Part shown: positions 40,894 through 50,048 of the stretch, piece by piece
Layout of the letters: every line of letters starts with the position of its first letter
Numbering within the stretch: the stretch's first letter is position 1
From: Granulosicoccus sp963833195
GTDB lineage: Bacteria > Pseudomonadota > Gammaproteobacteria > Granulosicoccales > Granulosicoccaceae
Length of the DNA stretch: 64,000 nucleotides
Assembly (NCBI GenBank): GCA_963833195.1
Contig: CAWHXF010000027.1
Span: 2,046,001-2,110,000, forward strand
Direction: 5' to 3'
The notes under the pieces: model-generated
Database searches by the model: none
Told to the model about the DNA's origin: nothing
Seen by the model: the letters and a program-made list of their open reading frames with translations, nothing else
Position numbers and translations under genes: made by a program

Positions 40894-41931
40894 CTAGAGG
40901 GCCGCCTTGACCTTCTCGGCCACCTCGGGCTCCACCCACTCGCCCCAGACGTCCTCGTTGTTCTCGAGGAAGTAGCGCGCGCCTTCCTCGCCCGTGGCCT
41001 GGTTGTCGCTCATCCACGCGAGCAGCGTGTTGACGGTGTCGTTGCTCCAGGATCGGTTGGAGACGTAGTCCATGGCGACGCCGGCCTTCCGGGCGAACTC
41101 GTCGGTCACGACGCTGAAGACCTCGGACTTGGCCCAGCCGTTCGGCACCGGGTCGGCGCAGTCGAGCACGGCCGTGCACGTGTCCCAGTGCTCCTTGTCG
41201 TGCTCGCCCATGTCGAGCTTGACCATGTCGTAGCGACCGAGCAGCGCAGTGGGTGCCCAGTAGTAGCCGAGCCAGCCTTCCTCGCGCTCGACCGCCTTCG
41301 CGATCGAGCCGTCGAGGCCGGCGGAGGAGCCCGTGTCGACGAGCTCGAAGCCCTTCTCCTCGCCCTCGTAGGCGGTGAACAGGTTGCCGGTCGAGATCTG
41401 GCAGTTCCAGCCCGAGGGGCAGTTGTGCACGGCACCCATGCTGTCGTCCTCGGGCGCGGGGAAGAGGTCCGGGCGGGCGAGCGCGTCGGCCGGCGTCTTG
41501 ATGTCGGGGTTGGCGTCGGCCACGTACTTCGGGATCCACCAGCCTTCCTCGCCGCCGTCCTTCAGCACCTCGGCGGCGATGATGAGCCCGCCCTCGGCCA
41601 CGGCCGCGTCGAGCGGCTCGCGCACGGCGTTGACCCACAGCTCCGGGGCGAGATCCGGCTCGCCCTTCTCGTTCATGGACGTGAAGGTGGGCATGGTGTC
41701 GCCGGCCACGAGATCGGCGTTGCAGCCGTATCCCTCGGACAGGATGAGCCTGTCGATCTCGGCGATGACCTCGGCGGACTGCCAGTTCATGCTCGCGATC
41801 GTGACGTCACCGCATTCGTCGTCCTGCGCCAGCGCGTGTTGTCCGGCCAGCAGCAGGGGCGCGCCGAGCACGAGGCCGCAGGCGGCGGCGGTGGGACGCA
41901 AGGTCGTGCGAAGGTTCCTGACGTGCTTCAT
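40894..41931 (-). CDS. Betaine/choline-type ABC transporter substrate-binding protein (copy 2)
   Basis: A 345-residue periplasmic protein with a signal peptide (MKHVRNLRTTLRPTAAACGL, cleavage near ALA-QDD at residue 36). The mature part belongs to the OpuAC/ProX-like type: VTIASMNWQSAEVIAEIDRL, GDTMPTFTSMNEKGEPDLAP, ELWVNA, GYYWAPTALLGRYDMVKLD. Many tryptophans fit an aromatic quaternary-amine cage. It is about 70% alike by eye to the gene upstream (42181-43188), with identical ends (EKVKAAL / ERVKAAL). Such tandem copies usually differ in ligand (betaine, choline, ectoine or proline). ATG 41931 follows an AGAGAGAACTTTC stretch. Confidence 0.88.
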   Translation of the reverse strand: MKHVRNLRTTLRPTAAACGLVLGAPLLLAGQHALAQDDECGDVTIASMNWQSAEVIAEIDRLILSEGYGCNADLVAGDTMPTFTSMNEKGEPDLAPELWVNAVREPLDAAVAEGGLIIAAEVLKDGGEEGWWIPKYVADANPDIKTPADALARPDLFPAPEDDSMGAVHNCPSGWNCQISTGNLFTAYEGEEKGFELVDTGSSAGLDGSIAKAVEREEGWLGYYWAPTALLGRYDMVKLDMGEHDKEHWDTCTAVLDCADPVPNGWAKSEVFSVVTDEFARKAGVAMDYVSNRSWSNDTVNTLLAWMSDNQATGEEGARYFLENNEDVWGEWVEPEVAEKVKAAL

Positions 41932-42105
41932 GAAAGTTCTCTCTCCTCGTCGTGTCCGTCGCGGACACGGGGCCGGGCGCGCGTGCCGCGGGGCTGCCGA
42001 CTGCGGGCAGGCCCCCGTCGCCGAGGCGACCGTCGGGCACGTGGCGATCCGTACCCGGGATGCCGCGCGACGCTCCAGATGAGCCGCCACCTTACCAGAA
42101 GCCCA

Positions 42106-42125
42106 GTTTCGGCCAGCCCCGAAAC
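42106..42125. terminator. Hairpin between the two binding-protein genes
   Basis: GTTTCGG (42106-42112) and CCGAAAC (42119-42125) form a perfect 7-base stem with a 6-base loop, about 55 bases downstream of the first binding-protein stop. It parallels the hairpin at 40839-40862 and may stabilise or terminate the first message. Confidence 0.5.
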
Positions 42126-42180
42126 AGGAAACCCGATCGCCGATCCGGTGACCGGTCGTCATCATCGAGCCCGCGCGACG

Positions 42181-43188
42181 CTACAAGGCTGCCTTCACGC
42201 GCTCCGCGACTTCCGGGCTGACCCACTCGGTCCACACGTCGGGGTACTGCTCCAGGAAGTGATACGCCCCCTCCTCGCCCGTGGCCTGTTCCTCGACCAT
42301 CCACGCCAGCAGCTCGCTGACCGTGTCGTTGCGCCACTGGCGCTTGCCGATGTAATCCATCGCGACGCCGGCCTCGTTCGCGAAGTTCGCGGTCACGGCG
42401 CTGTAGACCTCGGTCTGCGGGTAGCCGTTCGGCTCGGGGTCGGTGCAATCGGGCTGACCGGTGCAGCGGTCCCATTCGGCCTGGTCGAAGGGCGGGGTCT
42501 CGAGCCGCACCATGTCGTAGCGACCGAGCAGCGCGGTCGGTGCCCAGTAGTACCCGAGCCAGCCCTCGCCGCGTTCGACGGCCTTGGAGATCGACCCGTC
42601 GAGCCCCGCCGACGAACCGGTGTCCACCAGCGTGAACCCCTTCTCCTCGGCGTCGTAGGCGCGGAAGAGGTTCTCGGTGGTGTGCTGGCAGGTCCAGCCC
42701 GCCGGGCAGCCGTGAACGGCGCCGAGGCTCTCGTCCTCGGGCGCGGGGAAGAGCTCCGGGCGCGCCAGGGCGTCCTCGACGGTGCGGATGTCGGGGTGCG
42801 CGTCGGCGAGCGCCTTCGGTATCCACCAGCCCTCGACGCCGCCGTCGGGCAGCAGCTGGGCGCCCACGACGAGCTTGCCCTCGTCGACGGCCTGCGCCAG
42901 CGGTTCCTTGATGGAGTTGACCCAGAGCTCCGGCACCAGGTCCGGCTCGCCCTTCTCCTGCATGGACGTGAAGGTCGGCACCGTGTCGCCGAGCACGAGC
43001 TCGGCGTCGCAGCCGTAGCCCTCGTTGAGAATGAGCTTGTCGATCTCGGCGATGACTTCCGCCGACGCCCAGTTCATCTGCGCGATGGTGACATCGCCGC
43101 AATCGTCGTCCTGGGCGAACGCGGGCGGAGCCTGAGGCAGCAGGGCGGCAGCGGCGGCGAGCGCCGCAAGGGGACGAATGGAGATCAT
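42181..43188 (-). CDS. Betaine/choline-type ABC transporter substrate-binding protein (copy 1)
   Basis: A 335-residue periplasmic protein. Signal peptide MISIRPLAALAAAAALLPQA ends near FAQ-DDDC. Mature blocks mirror the neighbour: VTIAQMNWASAEVIAEIDKL, GDTVPTFTSMQEKGEPDLVP, GYYWAPTALLGRYDMVRLE, and a pair of extra cysteines (GQPDCTDPEPNG) that could form a disulfide. First gene of the importer operon. The upstream 248 bases hold its promoter. The close relationship to the following gene indicates a tandem duplication followed by divergence. Confidence 0.88.
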   Translation of the reverse strand: MISIRPLAALAAAAALLPQAPPAFAQDDDCGDVTIAQMNWASAEVIAEIDKLILNEGYGCDAELVLGDTVPTFTSMQEKGEPDLVPELWVNSIKEPLAQAVDEGKLVVGAQLLPDGGVEGWWIPKALADAHPDIRTVEDALARPELFPAPEDESLGAVHGCPAGWTCQHTTENLFRAYDAEEKGFTLVDTGSSAGLDGSISKAVERGEGWLGYYWAPTALLGRYDMVRLETPPFDQAEWDRCTGQPDCTDPEPNGYPQTEVYSAVTANFANEAGVAMDYIGKRQWRNDTVSELLAWMVEEQATGEEGAYHFLEQYPDVWTEWVSPEVAERVKAAL

Positions 43189-43436
43189 GGGACGGACATC
43201 GTGGTGTGGGTGGATCGTGCGCAGCCTACCGTCCCGCGTCACGACACCGTCAGCGCCGATGACATTTCGACACCGGGTCCACCCACGGCGGTCGACCGGG
43301 CGGTTCAGGCGCGCTAAACGGCCCAAAAGCGAGCAAACAGCGCGCGATAGCGTCTTCCTGGCCCTCGCTTTCGGACTTTTTTACTTGCTAATCAGAAGGT
43401 TGTCATGGTCCGACCCCACAGCCCCCACGGCCCAGA
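43189..43436. promoter_or_regulatory. 248-base region between ahcY and the importer operon
   Basis: Contains an AT-richer block around 43374-43400 (GGACTTTTTTACTTGCTAATC) and a 7-base inverted repeat GCGCGCT/AGCGCGC at 43309-43315 and 43339-43345. These are plausible promoter and operator elements for an osmotically induced operon, but no exact -35/-10 pair can be assigned. No gene seen. Confidence 0.35.
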
Positions 43437-44747
<1,311 letters not shown>

Positions 44748-44835
44748 GTGAGGGGGTACGGGTTGCGTTTCGGGGAAGAGGAAGACGTGCCGCGCGAGCA
44801 GGATTCGCGCTTCGGGTGCGGCCCGAGCGTGCGCC

Positions 44836-46005
44836 TCAGGCGCGGCCCGCGGCCTGCCTGAGCGCGTCGACCCTGTCGGTACGCTCCCACGTGAAGTCGT
44901 CGAGCTCGCGACCGAAGTGGCCGTAGACGGACGTCTGCTTGTAGATCGGGCGGATGAGGTCGAGCATGGTGACGATGCCGTACGGACGCAGGTCGAACAC
45001 GTCGGCGACGATGTCCTCGATGCGCCGGTCATCGATGCTGCCGGTGCCGAAGGTATCCACGCTGATGGAGGTGGGGCGTGCCACGCCGATGGCGTAGCTG
45101 ACCTGGATCTCGCAGCGCTCGGCAAGGCCCGCTGCCACGATGTTCTTCGCCACGTAGCGCCCGGCATAGGCGGCCGAACGGTCGACCTTGGACGGGTCCT
45201 TGCCCGAGAACGCGCCGCCGCCGTGGCGTGCCATGCCGCCGTAGGTGTCGACGATGATCTTCCTGCCCGTCAGTCCGCAGTCGCCGACCGGGCCGCCGAT
45301 GACGAAGTTGCCGGTGGGATTGATGTGGATGTTGTCCGGCGGGCACTCGTCGAGCCAGCTCGTCGGCAGCACCGGCTTCAGGATGTTCTCCATGACCGCC
45401 TCGCGCAGGTCCGAGAGGGTGACCCCGGGGTCGTGCTGCGTGGAGAGCACGACGGCGTCGAGGCCGACGGGCTTGTTGTCGCGGTAGCGCAGCGTGACCT
45501 GGCTCTTCGCGTCGGGGCGCAGCCACGGCAGGCTGCCGGACTTTCGCTGGCGCGCCTGCTGCTCCACGAGGCGGTGCGCGTAGCTGATCGGCGCGGGCAT
45601 GAGGACGTCCGTCTCGTTCGTCGCGTACCCGAACATCAGCCCCTGGTCGCCGGCGCCCTGGTCCTCCGGCGCGGAGCGATCGACGCCCTGCGCGATGTCC
45701 GGGGACTGCTTGCCGATGCCGTTGAGCACCGCGCAGGTCTCGCTGTCGAAGCCGACGTCGGAGCTGTCGTAGCCGATGTCCTTGACGGTGGCGCGCACGA
45801 GATCCTCCAGATCGACGTAGGCGCTCGTCGTGATTTCCCCGGCGACGATGACGAGCCCCGTCTTGACGAGCGTCTCGCAGGCGACGCGCGCCTTCGGATC
45901 CTTCGCCAGGATGGCGTCCAGCACCGCGTCGGAGATCTGGTCCGCCATCTTGTCGGGGTGGCCTTCCGACACCGATTCGGAGGTGAAGATGTAGTCCTGT
46001 GCCAT
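44836..46005 (-). CDS. metK: S-adenosylmethionine synthetase
   Basis: A 389-residue enzyme joining methionine and ATP. Signatures: FTSESVSEGHPDKMADQISD, GAGDQGLMFGYATNET (P-loop-like hexapeptide GAGDQG), and GGGAFSGKDPSKVDRSAAY. The sequence is full length with no breaks. The upstream region holds a palindrome (46043-46068). SAM made here feeds RlmI and other methyltransferases. Confidence 0.97.
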   Translation of the reverse strand: MAQDYIFTSESVSEGHPDKMADQISDAVLDAILAKDPKARVACETLVKTGLVIVAGEITTSAYVDLEDLVRATVKDIGYDSSDVGFDSETCAVLNGIGKQSPDIAQGVDRSAPEDQGAGDQGLMFGYATNETDVLMPAPISYAHRLVEQQARQRKSGSLPWLRPDAKSQVTLRYRDNKPVGLDAVVLSTQHDPGVTLSDLREAVMENILKPVLPTSWLDECPPDNIHINPTGNFVIGGPVGDCGLTGRKIIVDTYGGMARHGGGAFSGKDPSKVDRSAAYAGRYVAKNIVAAGLAERCEIQVSYAIGVARPTSISVDTFGTGSIDDRRIEDIVADVFDLRPYGIVTMLDLIRPIYKQTSVYGHFGRELDDFTWERTDRVDALRQAAGRA

Positions 46006-46042
46006 TCCGGTCCGCTTAAGCAGTCAAGCCCCGCATTGTACG

Positions 46043-46068
46043 CATAAGGACATGCGGATTTCTTTATG
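46043..46068. promoter_or_regulatory. Palindrome upstream of metK, candidate operator
   Basis: CATAAGGA (46043-46050), 10 bases, TCTTTATG (46061-46068): arms complementary at 7 of 8 positions, in an AT-rich patch 38 bases upstream of the metK start. Position and symmetry suit a dimeric repressor of SAM-cycle genes (ArsR-type SahR or similar); which regulator is not known. Confidence 0.5.
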
Positions 46069-46153
46069 TCTTCGGTTGCGGCCCATGGTTTCGGGCGCGT
46101 GCCGACGACGGCCTCGCTCGATCCCGCACTCGTGCTGCGCGGGCGCGGCCGCT

Positions 46154-46186
46154 GGTCCGGAGCGGACCGGCTGCCATCCATATAAT
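46154..46186 (+). promoter_or_regulatory. Promoter with overlapping palindrome for the GST gene
   Basis: A perfect TATAAT lies at 46181-46186, 34 bases before ATG 46220. At the place of the -35 box is the inverted repeat GGTCCG-GAG-CGGACC (46154-46168) instead of a TTGACA-like sequence, which suggests activator or repressor control. Confidence 0.5.
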
Positions 46187-46219
46187 CGCTGGCCGCACGC
46201 AGTCCCCGGAAAGCCGTAC

Positions 46220-46927
46220 ATGCCGACGACCCCACTGAAGGAGCGCTCCATCAGCGCGCGCTGGAAGCCCGCCGATCCCTCGATCCTTCAGCTGTACTCG
46301 TTCCCGACGCCCAACGGCGTCAAGGTCTCGATCATGCTGGAGGAGACCGGACTGCCCTACGAGGCGCATCGGGTGACGCTGTCGGACGAGGACGTCAAGT
46401 CGGACGAGTTCCTCGCGCTGAACCCGAACGGCAAGATTCCCGCGATCATCGATCCGGACGGTCCGAACGGCGAGCCGCTGGGATTGTTCGAATCGGGCGC
46501 GATCCTGGTCTACCTGGCCGAGAAGACCGGCAAGTTCCTGTCGCCGGACCCGGCGCTGCGCTACCAGACCCTCCAGTGGCTGATGTTCCAGATGGGCGGC
46601 ATCGGCCCGATGTTCGGCCAGTACGGCTTCTTCGCGAAGTTCGCCGGCAAGGCGGTCGAGGATCCGGTACCGCGCGAGCGCTACCGCAGCGAGGCGGTTC
46701 GCCTGCTGAACGTGCTGGAGCGCCAGCTCGAGGGCGGCGAGTTCCTCGTCGGCGACTACTCCATCGCCGACATCGCGACGTTCCCGTGGGTGCGTGGCGC
46801 GAAGCTCTACTACGAGGCCGAGGAGGCGTTCGAGATGGCCTCCATGCCGAACGTGGGCGCCTGGCTGGAGCGATGCACGGCACGGCCGGCGGCGGCGAAG
46901 GGGCTGGAGATTCCGGCGCGCGATTGA
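46220..46927 (+). CDS. Glutathione S-transferase family protein (YghU/YfcG-like)
   Basis: A 235-residue GST. Thioredoxin-like N-domain: LQLYSFPTPNGVKVSIMLEE, ALNPNGKIPAI (cis-Pro), GLFESGAILVYLAEKTG (SNAIL-type motif). Helical C-domain: LQWLMFQMGGIGPMFGQYGF and GDYSIADIATFPWV. The TPNGxK motif with Asn is typical of the nucleophile-variant YghU/YfcG (disulfide-bond reductase) group. Cytosolic; substrate unknown. Own promoter with TATAAT. Confidence 0.9.
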   Translation: MPTTPLKERSISARWKPADPSILQLYSFPTPNGVKVSIMLEETGLPYEAHRVTLSDEDVKSDEFLALNPNGKIPAIIDPDGPNGEPLGLFESGAILVYLAEKTGKFLSPDPALRYQTLQWLMFQMGGIGPMFGQYGFFAKFAGKAVEDPVPRERYRSEAVRLLNVLERQLEGGEFLVGDYSIADIATFPWVRGAKLYYEAEEAFEMASMPNVGAWLERCTARPAAAKGLEIPARD

Positions 46928-47042
46928 GAGCTCGCGACGCGACCGAGTGCGCGTCCGGCCGACCTCGACAGGAGCCTGACCCCCTCTACAAACTCGCACC
47001 GTACGCCGTACCCTCCGCCGTACGCCGTGGCACCCTTCGGAC

Positions 47043-47708
47043 ATGGATGCCACGTCGCGAAGGGCGGTGTTCGCCTACGACGCACCCCTGATCTCCATAG
47101 GCCGGGGCTCGACCCGCGAGTGTTACGCGCACCCCCTGGAACCGACGCGCTGCGTCAAGGTGCCCTTCACGCGGCGCGGCGAGCAGCAATCGGAACGCGA
47201 GCTTCGCTACCTGGCACGCGTACGGCGCAGGTACCCGGACGAGGACTTGCGCCACGTGGCCCTGGGGTTGGGACGAACGCCCACCAGTCATGGGACGGGG
47301 CACGTGTTCCAACGCGTCGTCGATGTCGATGCCGACGGCCGCATCGGGCCGTCGCCCACGCTGCTGGAGGCGTTGCGGGACGGGCTGTCGGTCGATGAGC
47401 TGCCGACGTGGACGTCGACCCTGGCGCGCTTTCGAAGCTGGGCCCTTTCCACCTCCGTGGTGCTGCGCGACTTGCACGCCGACAACGTGTGCTTGCAGCG
47501 GCTCCCGGGAGGTGAACCGCGTCTCGTGGTGATCGACGGCATCGGCCCGCGCGGCTTTCTGCCGCGCTACTGGCCGACGCGGGCCTACGCGCGCGAGCGA
47601 AACCGCGCGATGCTGCTGCGCTACGGCTTCGACGATCCGGCACGCCTGGTAAACCACCGACACGCGAGGGCACGCATGCTGGCGGCCACGCGATCCGACC
47701 GCTGCTGA
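47043..47708 (+). CDS. YrbL-family kinase-like protein
   Basis: A 221-residue protein matching the PhoP-regulated YrbL family: LISIGRGSTRECYAHPLEPT, RCVKVPF (ATP-lysine position), QSERELRYLARVRRR, and the kinase-like loop VVLRDLHADNVCLQ followed by LVVIDGIGPRGFLP (DFG-equivalent DGI). YrbL belongs to the protein-kinase-like fold and likely phosphorylates a small molecule, lipid or protein; no substrate is established. ATG 47043. It follows GST by 115 bases containing a CCGTACGCCGT direct repeat. Confidence 0.82.
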   Translation: MDATSRRAVFAYDAPLISIGRGSTRECYAHPLEPTRCVKVPFTRRGEQQSERELRYLARVRRRYPDEDLRHVALGLGRTPTSHGTGHVFQRVVDVDADGRIGPSPTLLEALRDGLSVDELPTWTSTLARFRSWALSTSVVLRDLHADNVCLQRLPGGEPRLVVIDGIGPRGFLPRYWPTRAYARERNRAMLLRYGFDDPARLVNHRHARARMLAATRSDRC

Positions 47709-47799
47709 GGTCGATTCGGGTTCCGGGACCGAGCACAGGACGGGACTCCGGGGCCGACCGCGAGGGCCGATGCCGCGGCGACCCGGACGCCCGTACGGA

Positions 47800-48292
47800 T
47801 CAGTGGTGCTCGTACTCGGATCGCGCGAACGGGATGTCGTCGTCGAAGCCCTCCGGCGGCGACCGGCTCCGGCCGCGCCTCGCCCGCGCGGCCCGCCCCG
47901 CCCGGTGCACCCGCGCCGGCACCGCGCGGCGCGAAGTCGCCCCCGCCGTCGCCGCGGCCGCCGAGCAGCTGCATGTTCTGCGCGACGATGGAGGTGGACC
48001 AGCGATCGGCGCCGGTCTGCTTGTCCTGATACTTCTCGGTGCGCAGCGAACCCTCGATGTAGACCTGCCCGCCCTTCTTCAGGTACTCGCCGGCCACCTC
48101 GGCCAGTCGGTTGAAGAGCGTCACGCGATGCCACTCGGTGCGCTCCTGCTTCTCGCCCGACGCCTTGTCGGTCCACTGCTCGCTCGTGGCGAGGCTCAGG
48201 TTGGTGACGGCTCCGCCGTTCGGCATGTAGCGCACCTCGGGATCGGCTCCCAGGTTGCCCACCAGGATGACCTTGTTGACGCCTCGTGCCAT
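47800..48292 (-). CDS. ssb: Single-stranded DNA-binding protein (frameshift in linker)
   Basis: The OB-fold is intact: MARGVNKVILVGNLGADPEV, RYMPNGGAVTNLSLATSEQW, EWHRVTLFNRLAEVAGEYLK, GGQVYIEGSLRTEKYQDKQT. A Gly-rich linker follows. In the frame as given the linker reads into Arg-rich nonsense (LRRRHPVRAIR). One base earlier (near 47860) gives PEGFDDDIPFARSEYEHH and stop 47800, carrying the acidic DDDIPF motif normal to SSB tails. The span is 493 bases, one over a multiple of three. Since the acidic tip recruits repair proteins and is essential in E. coli, the extra base is probably a sequencing indel. Upstream lies a LexA-like box. Confidence 0.88.
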
Positions 48293-48515
48293 GTACGTTC
48301 TCCTCGTTGAAATGAACCGGTCGCGCCGCTTCCGGGCGGCGCGCCGCGTCGCCCCGGTATCGACCGGGAGCCGCGCGCCGGCATGAGGCCCGGTGCGCGG
48401 CGACCGTGCGGGGCGTCGCGGGCGGCAGTGTAGCCCGCGATCGGCGGCGCACCGCGTCGTCCTCCGGGCGGACATCGCGTTGCGTGACGGGTCCCGGAAA
48501 GGTCGGCACCCGATA

Positions 48516-48531
48516 CTGGTTATCTTAACAG
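48516..48531. promoter_or_regulatory. LexA-like SOS box upstream of ssb
   Basis: CTGGTTATCTTAACAG fits CTG-N10-CAG with an AT-rich centre, in the 239-base region between the MFS gene and ssb, 224 bases before the ssb start. LexA controls ssb in several gammaproteobacteria. The distance is long, so a promoter near 48500 with a long leader would be needed. Confidence 0.5.
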
Positions 48532-49887
48532 CTATGCTCTCGCCGTCGCCGCACCGGCGGGCGCCGATCCGGTCGCCACCTTCAGGTAGACGCTGCGCTC
48601 CGCGGGAACGTAGGCCACTTCCATCACCCTCGCTTCGGCCGCGAGCTCCGCCAGGACGTCGTCGACCCGCCCGAGCTCGTCGTCCGTGAGGCGACGGCGC
48701 TCGGTACGGGCCCGTGGCGGCGGGCGCACCCCGTACATGGCCAGGAACCACACCGCGCAGCCGGACGCCATGACGGCGTACAGCGCGAGCGCCCCGTGCG
48801 CGCCGTACAGCCAGCCGCCGAGCGCCCCGCCGACGAAGGCGCCGAGGAACTGGCTGCTGGAATACAGGCCCATCGCGCTGCCGCGCGCGCCGGCGGGCGC
48901 GATGCGCGAGACCATCGAGGGCAGCAGCGCCTCGAGGGTGTTGAGCGCCGTGAAGAAGAGCGTAACGCCGACGACGAGCCCGACGATGCCCGGCCGCAGC
49001 CCGAACAGGACCTGCACGCCCAGGCACGCCGCCACGCAGCCGAGCAGCACGCCGCGCATGCCGCGGCGCTCGGCCGTCATGACGGCCGGCACCATCAGCG
49101 CGAGCGACACCACGAGCGCGCCCAGCCAGAGCCGCCATTGCCGTTCGGCCCCCAGGCCCGCCTCGGCCAGCGCCTGCGGCACCACCGCGAACGTCGCCAC
49201 GATGAGCAGGTGGAGCATGAAGATCGCGAGGTTCAGTCGGGCGAGATCGGGATGCCAGAGCAGTCGGCGCATGGTGGCGGGGCTGGCCCCCACGTCGGCG
49301 TGATGGCGCGTCGCGGGCGGGTCCGGCACGGCGGTGTGCAACAGCACCAGGGCCGCCAGGGCGCACCCGGCGGTGAGCCAGAACAAGCGGTCGATCGAGC
49401 CGTCGGACACCAGCAGCGGTCCCGCTATCAGCGCCAGCACGAAGGCGAACCCGATGCTCGCCCCGAGCGTCGCCATGACGCGCGTGCGGCGCTCGTCGCG
49501 CACCAGATCGGCGGCGAGCGCCATGAGCGCGGCGGCGAGCGCCCCGGCCCCCTGCAGCGCCCGCCCGACGATCACGCCCGTCATCGTGTCGGCGAGCGCG
49601 CACACGACGCTGCCCGCGGCCAGCAGGCAGAGCCCGGCACTGATGACGGGCTTCCTGCCGATGCGATCGCTCAGGCGGCCGAAGGGCACCTGCAACGCGG
49701 CCTGCAGCAGGCCGTAGATGCCGAGCGCCAGACCGATGCCGAAGGCCGTGGCGCCTCGGTACTCGTCCGCGTGCAGCGCGAACACCGGCAGCACGATGAA
49801 CAACCCGAGCATCCGGACGATGTAGATCGCCGACAACGACCAGGTCGCCCGCCGCTCCACAGGGGTCAGGCCTGTCATCTCGCTCAT
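48532..49887 (-). CDS. YajR-like major facilitator transporter
   Basis: A 451-residue, 12-helix MFS protein. The N-terminal half shows MLGLFIVLPVFALHADEYRG and motif A PFGRLSDRIGRKPVISAGL. The C-terminal 65 residues (TDDELGRVDDVLAELAAEAR, then MEVAYVPAERSVYLKVA) form the ferredoxin-like YAM domain found in YajR. It lies between ssb and divergent uvrA, a neighbourhood conserved in gammaproteobacteria. The substrate is unknown. ATG 49887 (MSEMTGLTPVERRATW) was preferred over upstream in-frame starts without homology. Confidence 0.88.
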   Translation of the reverse strand: MSEMTGLTPVERRATWSLSAIYIVRMLGLFIVLPVFALHADEYRGATAFGIGLALGIYGLLQAALQVPFGRLSDRIGRKPVISAGLCLLAAGSVVCALADTMTGVIVGRALQGAGALAAALMALAADLVRDERRTRVMATLGASIGFAFVLALIAGPLLVSDGSIDRLFWLTAGCALAALVLLHTAVPDPPATRHHADVGASPATMRRLLWHPDLARLNLAIFMLHLLIVATFAVVPQALAEAGLGAERQWRLWLGALVVSLALMVPAVMTAERRGMRGVLLGCVAACLGVQVLFGLRPGIVGLVVGVTLFFTALNTLEALLPSMVSRIAPAGARGSAMGLYSSSQFLGAFVGGALGGWLYGAHGALALYAVMASGCAVWFLAMYGVRPPPRARTERRRLTDDELGRVDDVLAELAAEARVMEVAYVPAERSVYLKVATGSAPAGAATARA

Positions 49888-50048
49888 CGGCGTCCGCAGC
49901 TCGGGCCGGCCGCGCGGCTGCGCGACCGTGGCGCGATCCCTCGGGAGCCGAGGTCCGCCCCGACAGGGTAGCAACGCTCGGGACGCCCGCTCGTCGGCGA
50001 TCGAAATTCCGGGTACCGTCGCCGGACCCGCTTCGAGCCCCCCCCCGC

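Noticed and set aside
40762..43317. An 851-codon plus-strand frame opposite the transporter genes
   Set aside because: Antisense shadow of the permease-side region and both binding-protein genes, which have clear family signatures on the minus strand.
46006..46219. A SAM or SAH riboswitch between metK and GST
   Set aside because: The region shows a DNA-type palindrome near metK but no recognisable SAM/SAH aptamer core.
49888..50048. SOS box for uvrA
   Set aside because: No CTG-N10-CAG match on either strand in this interval.
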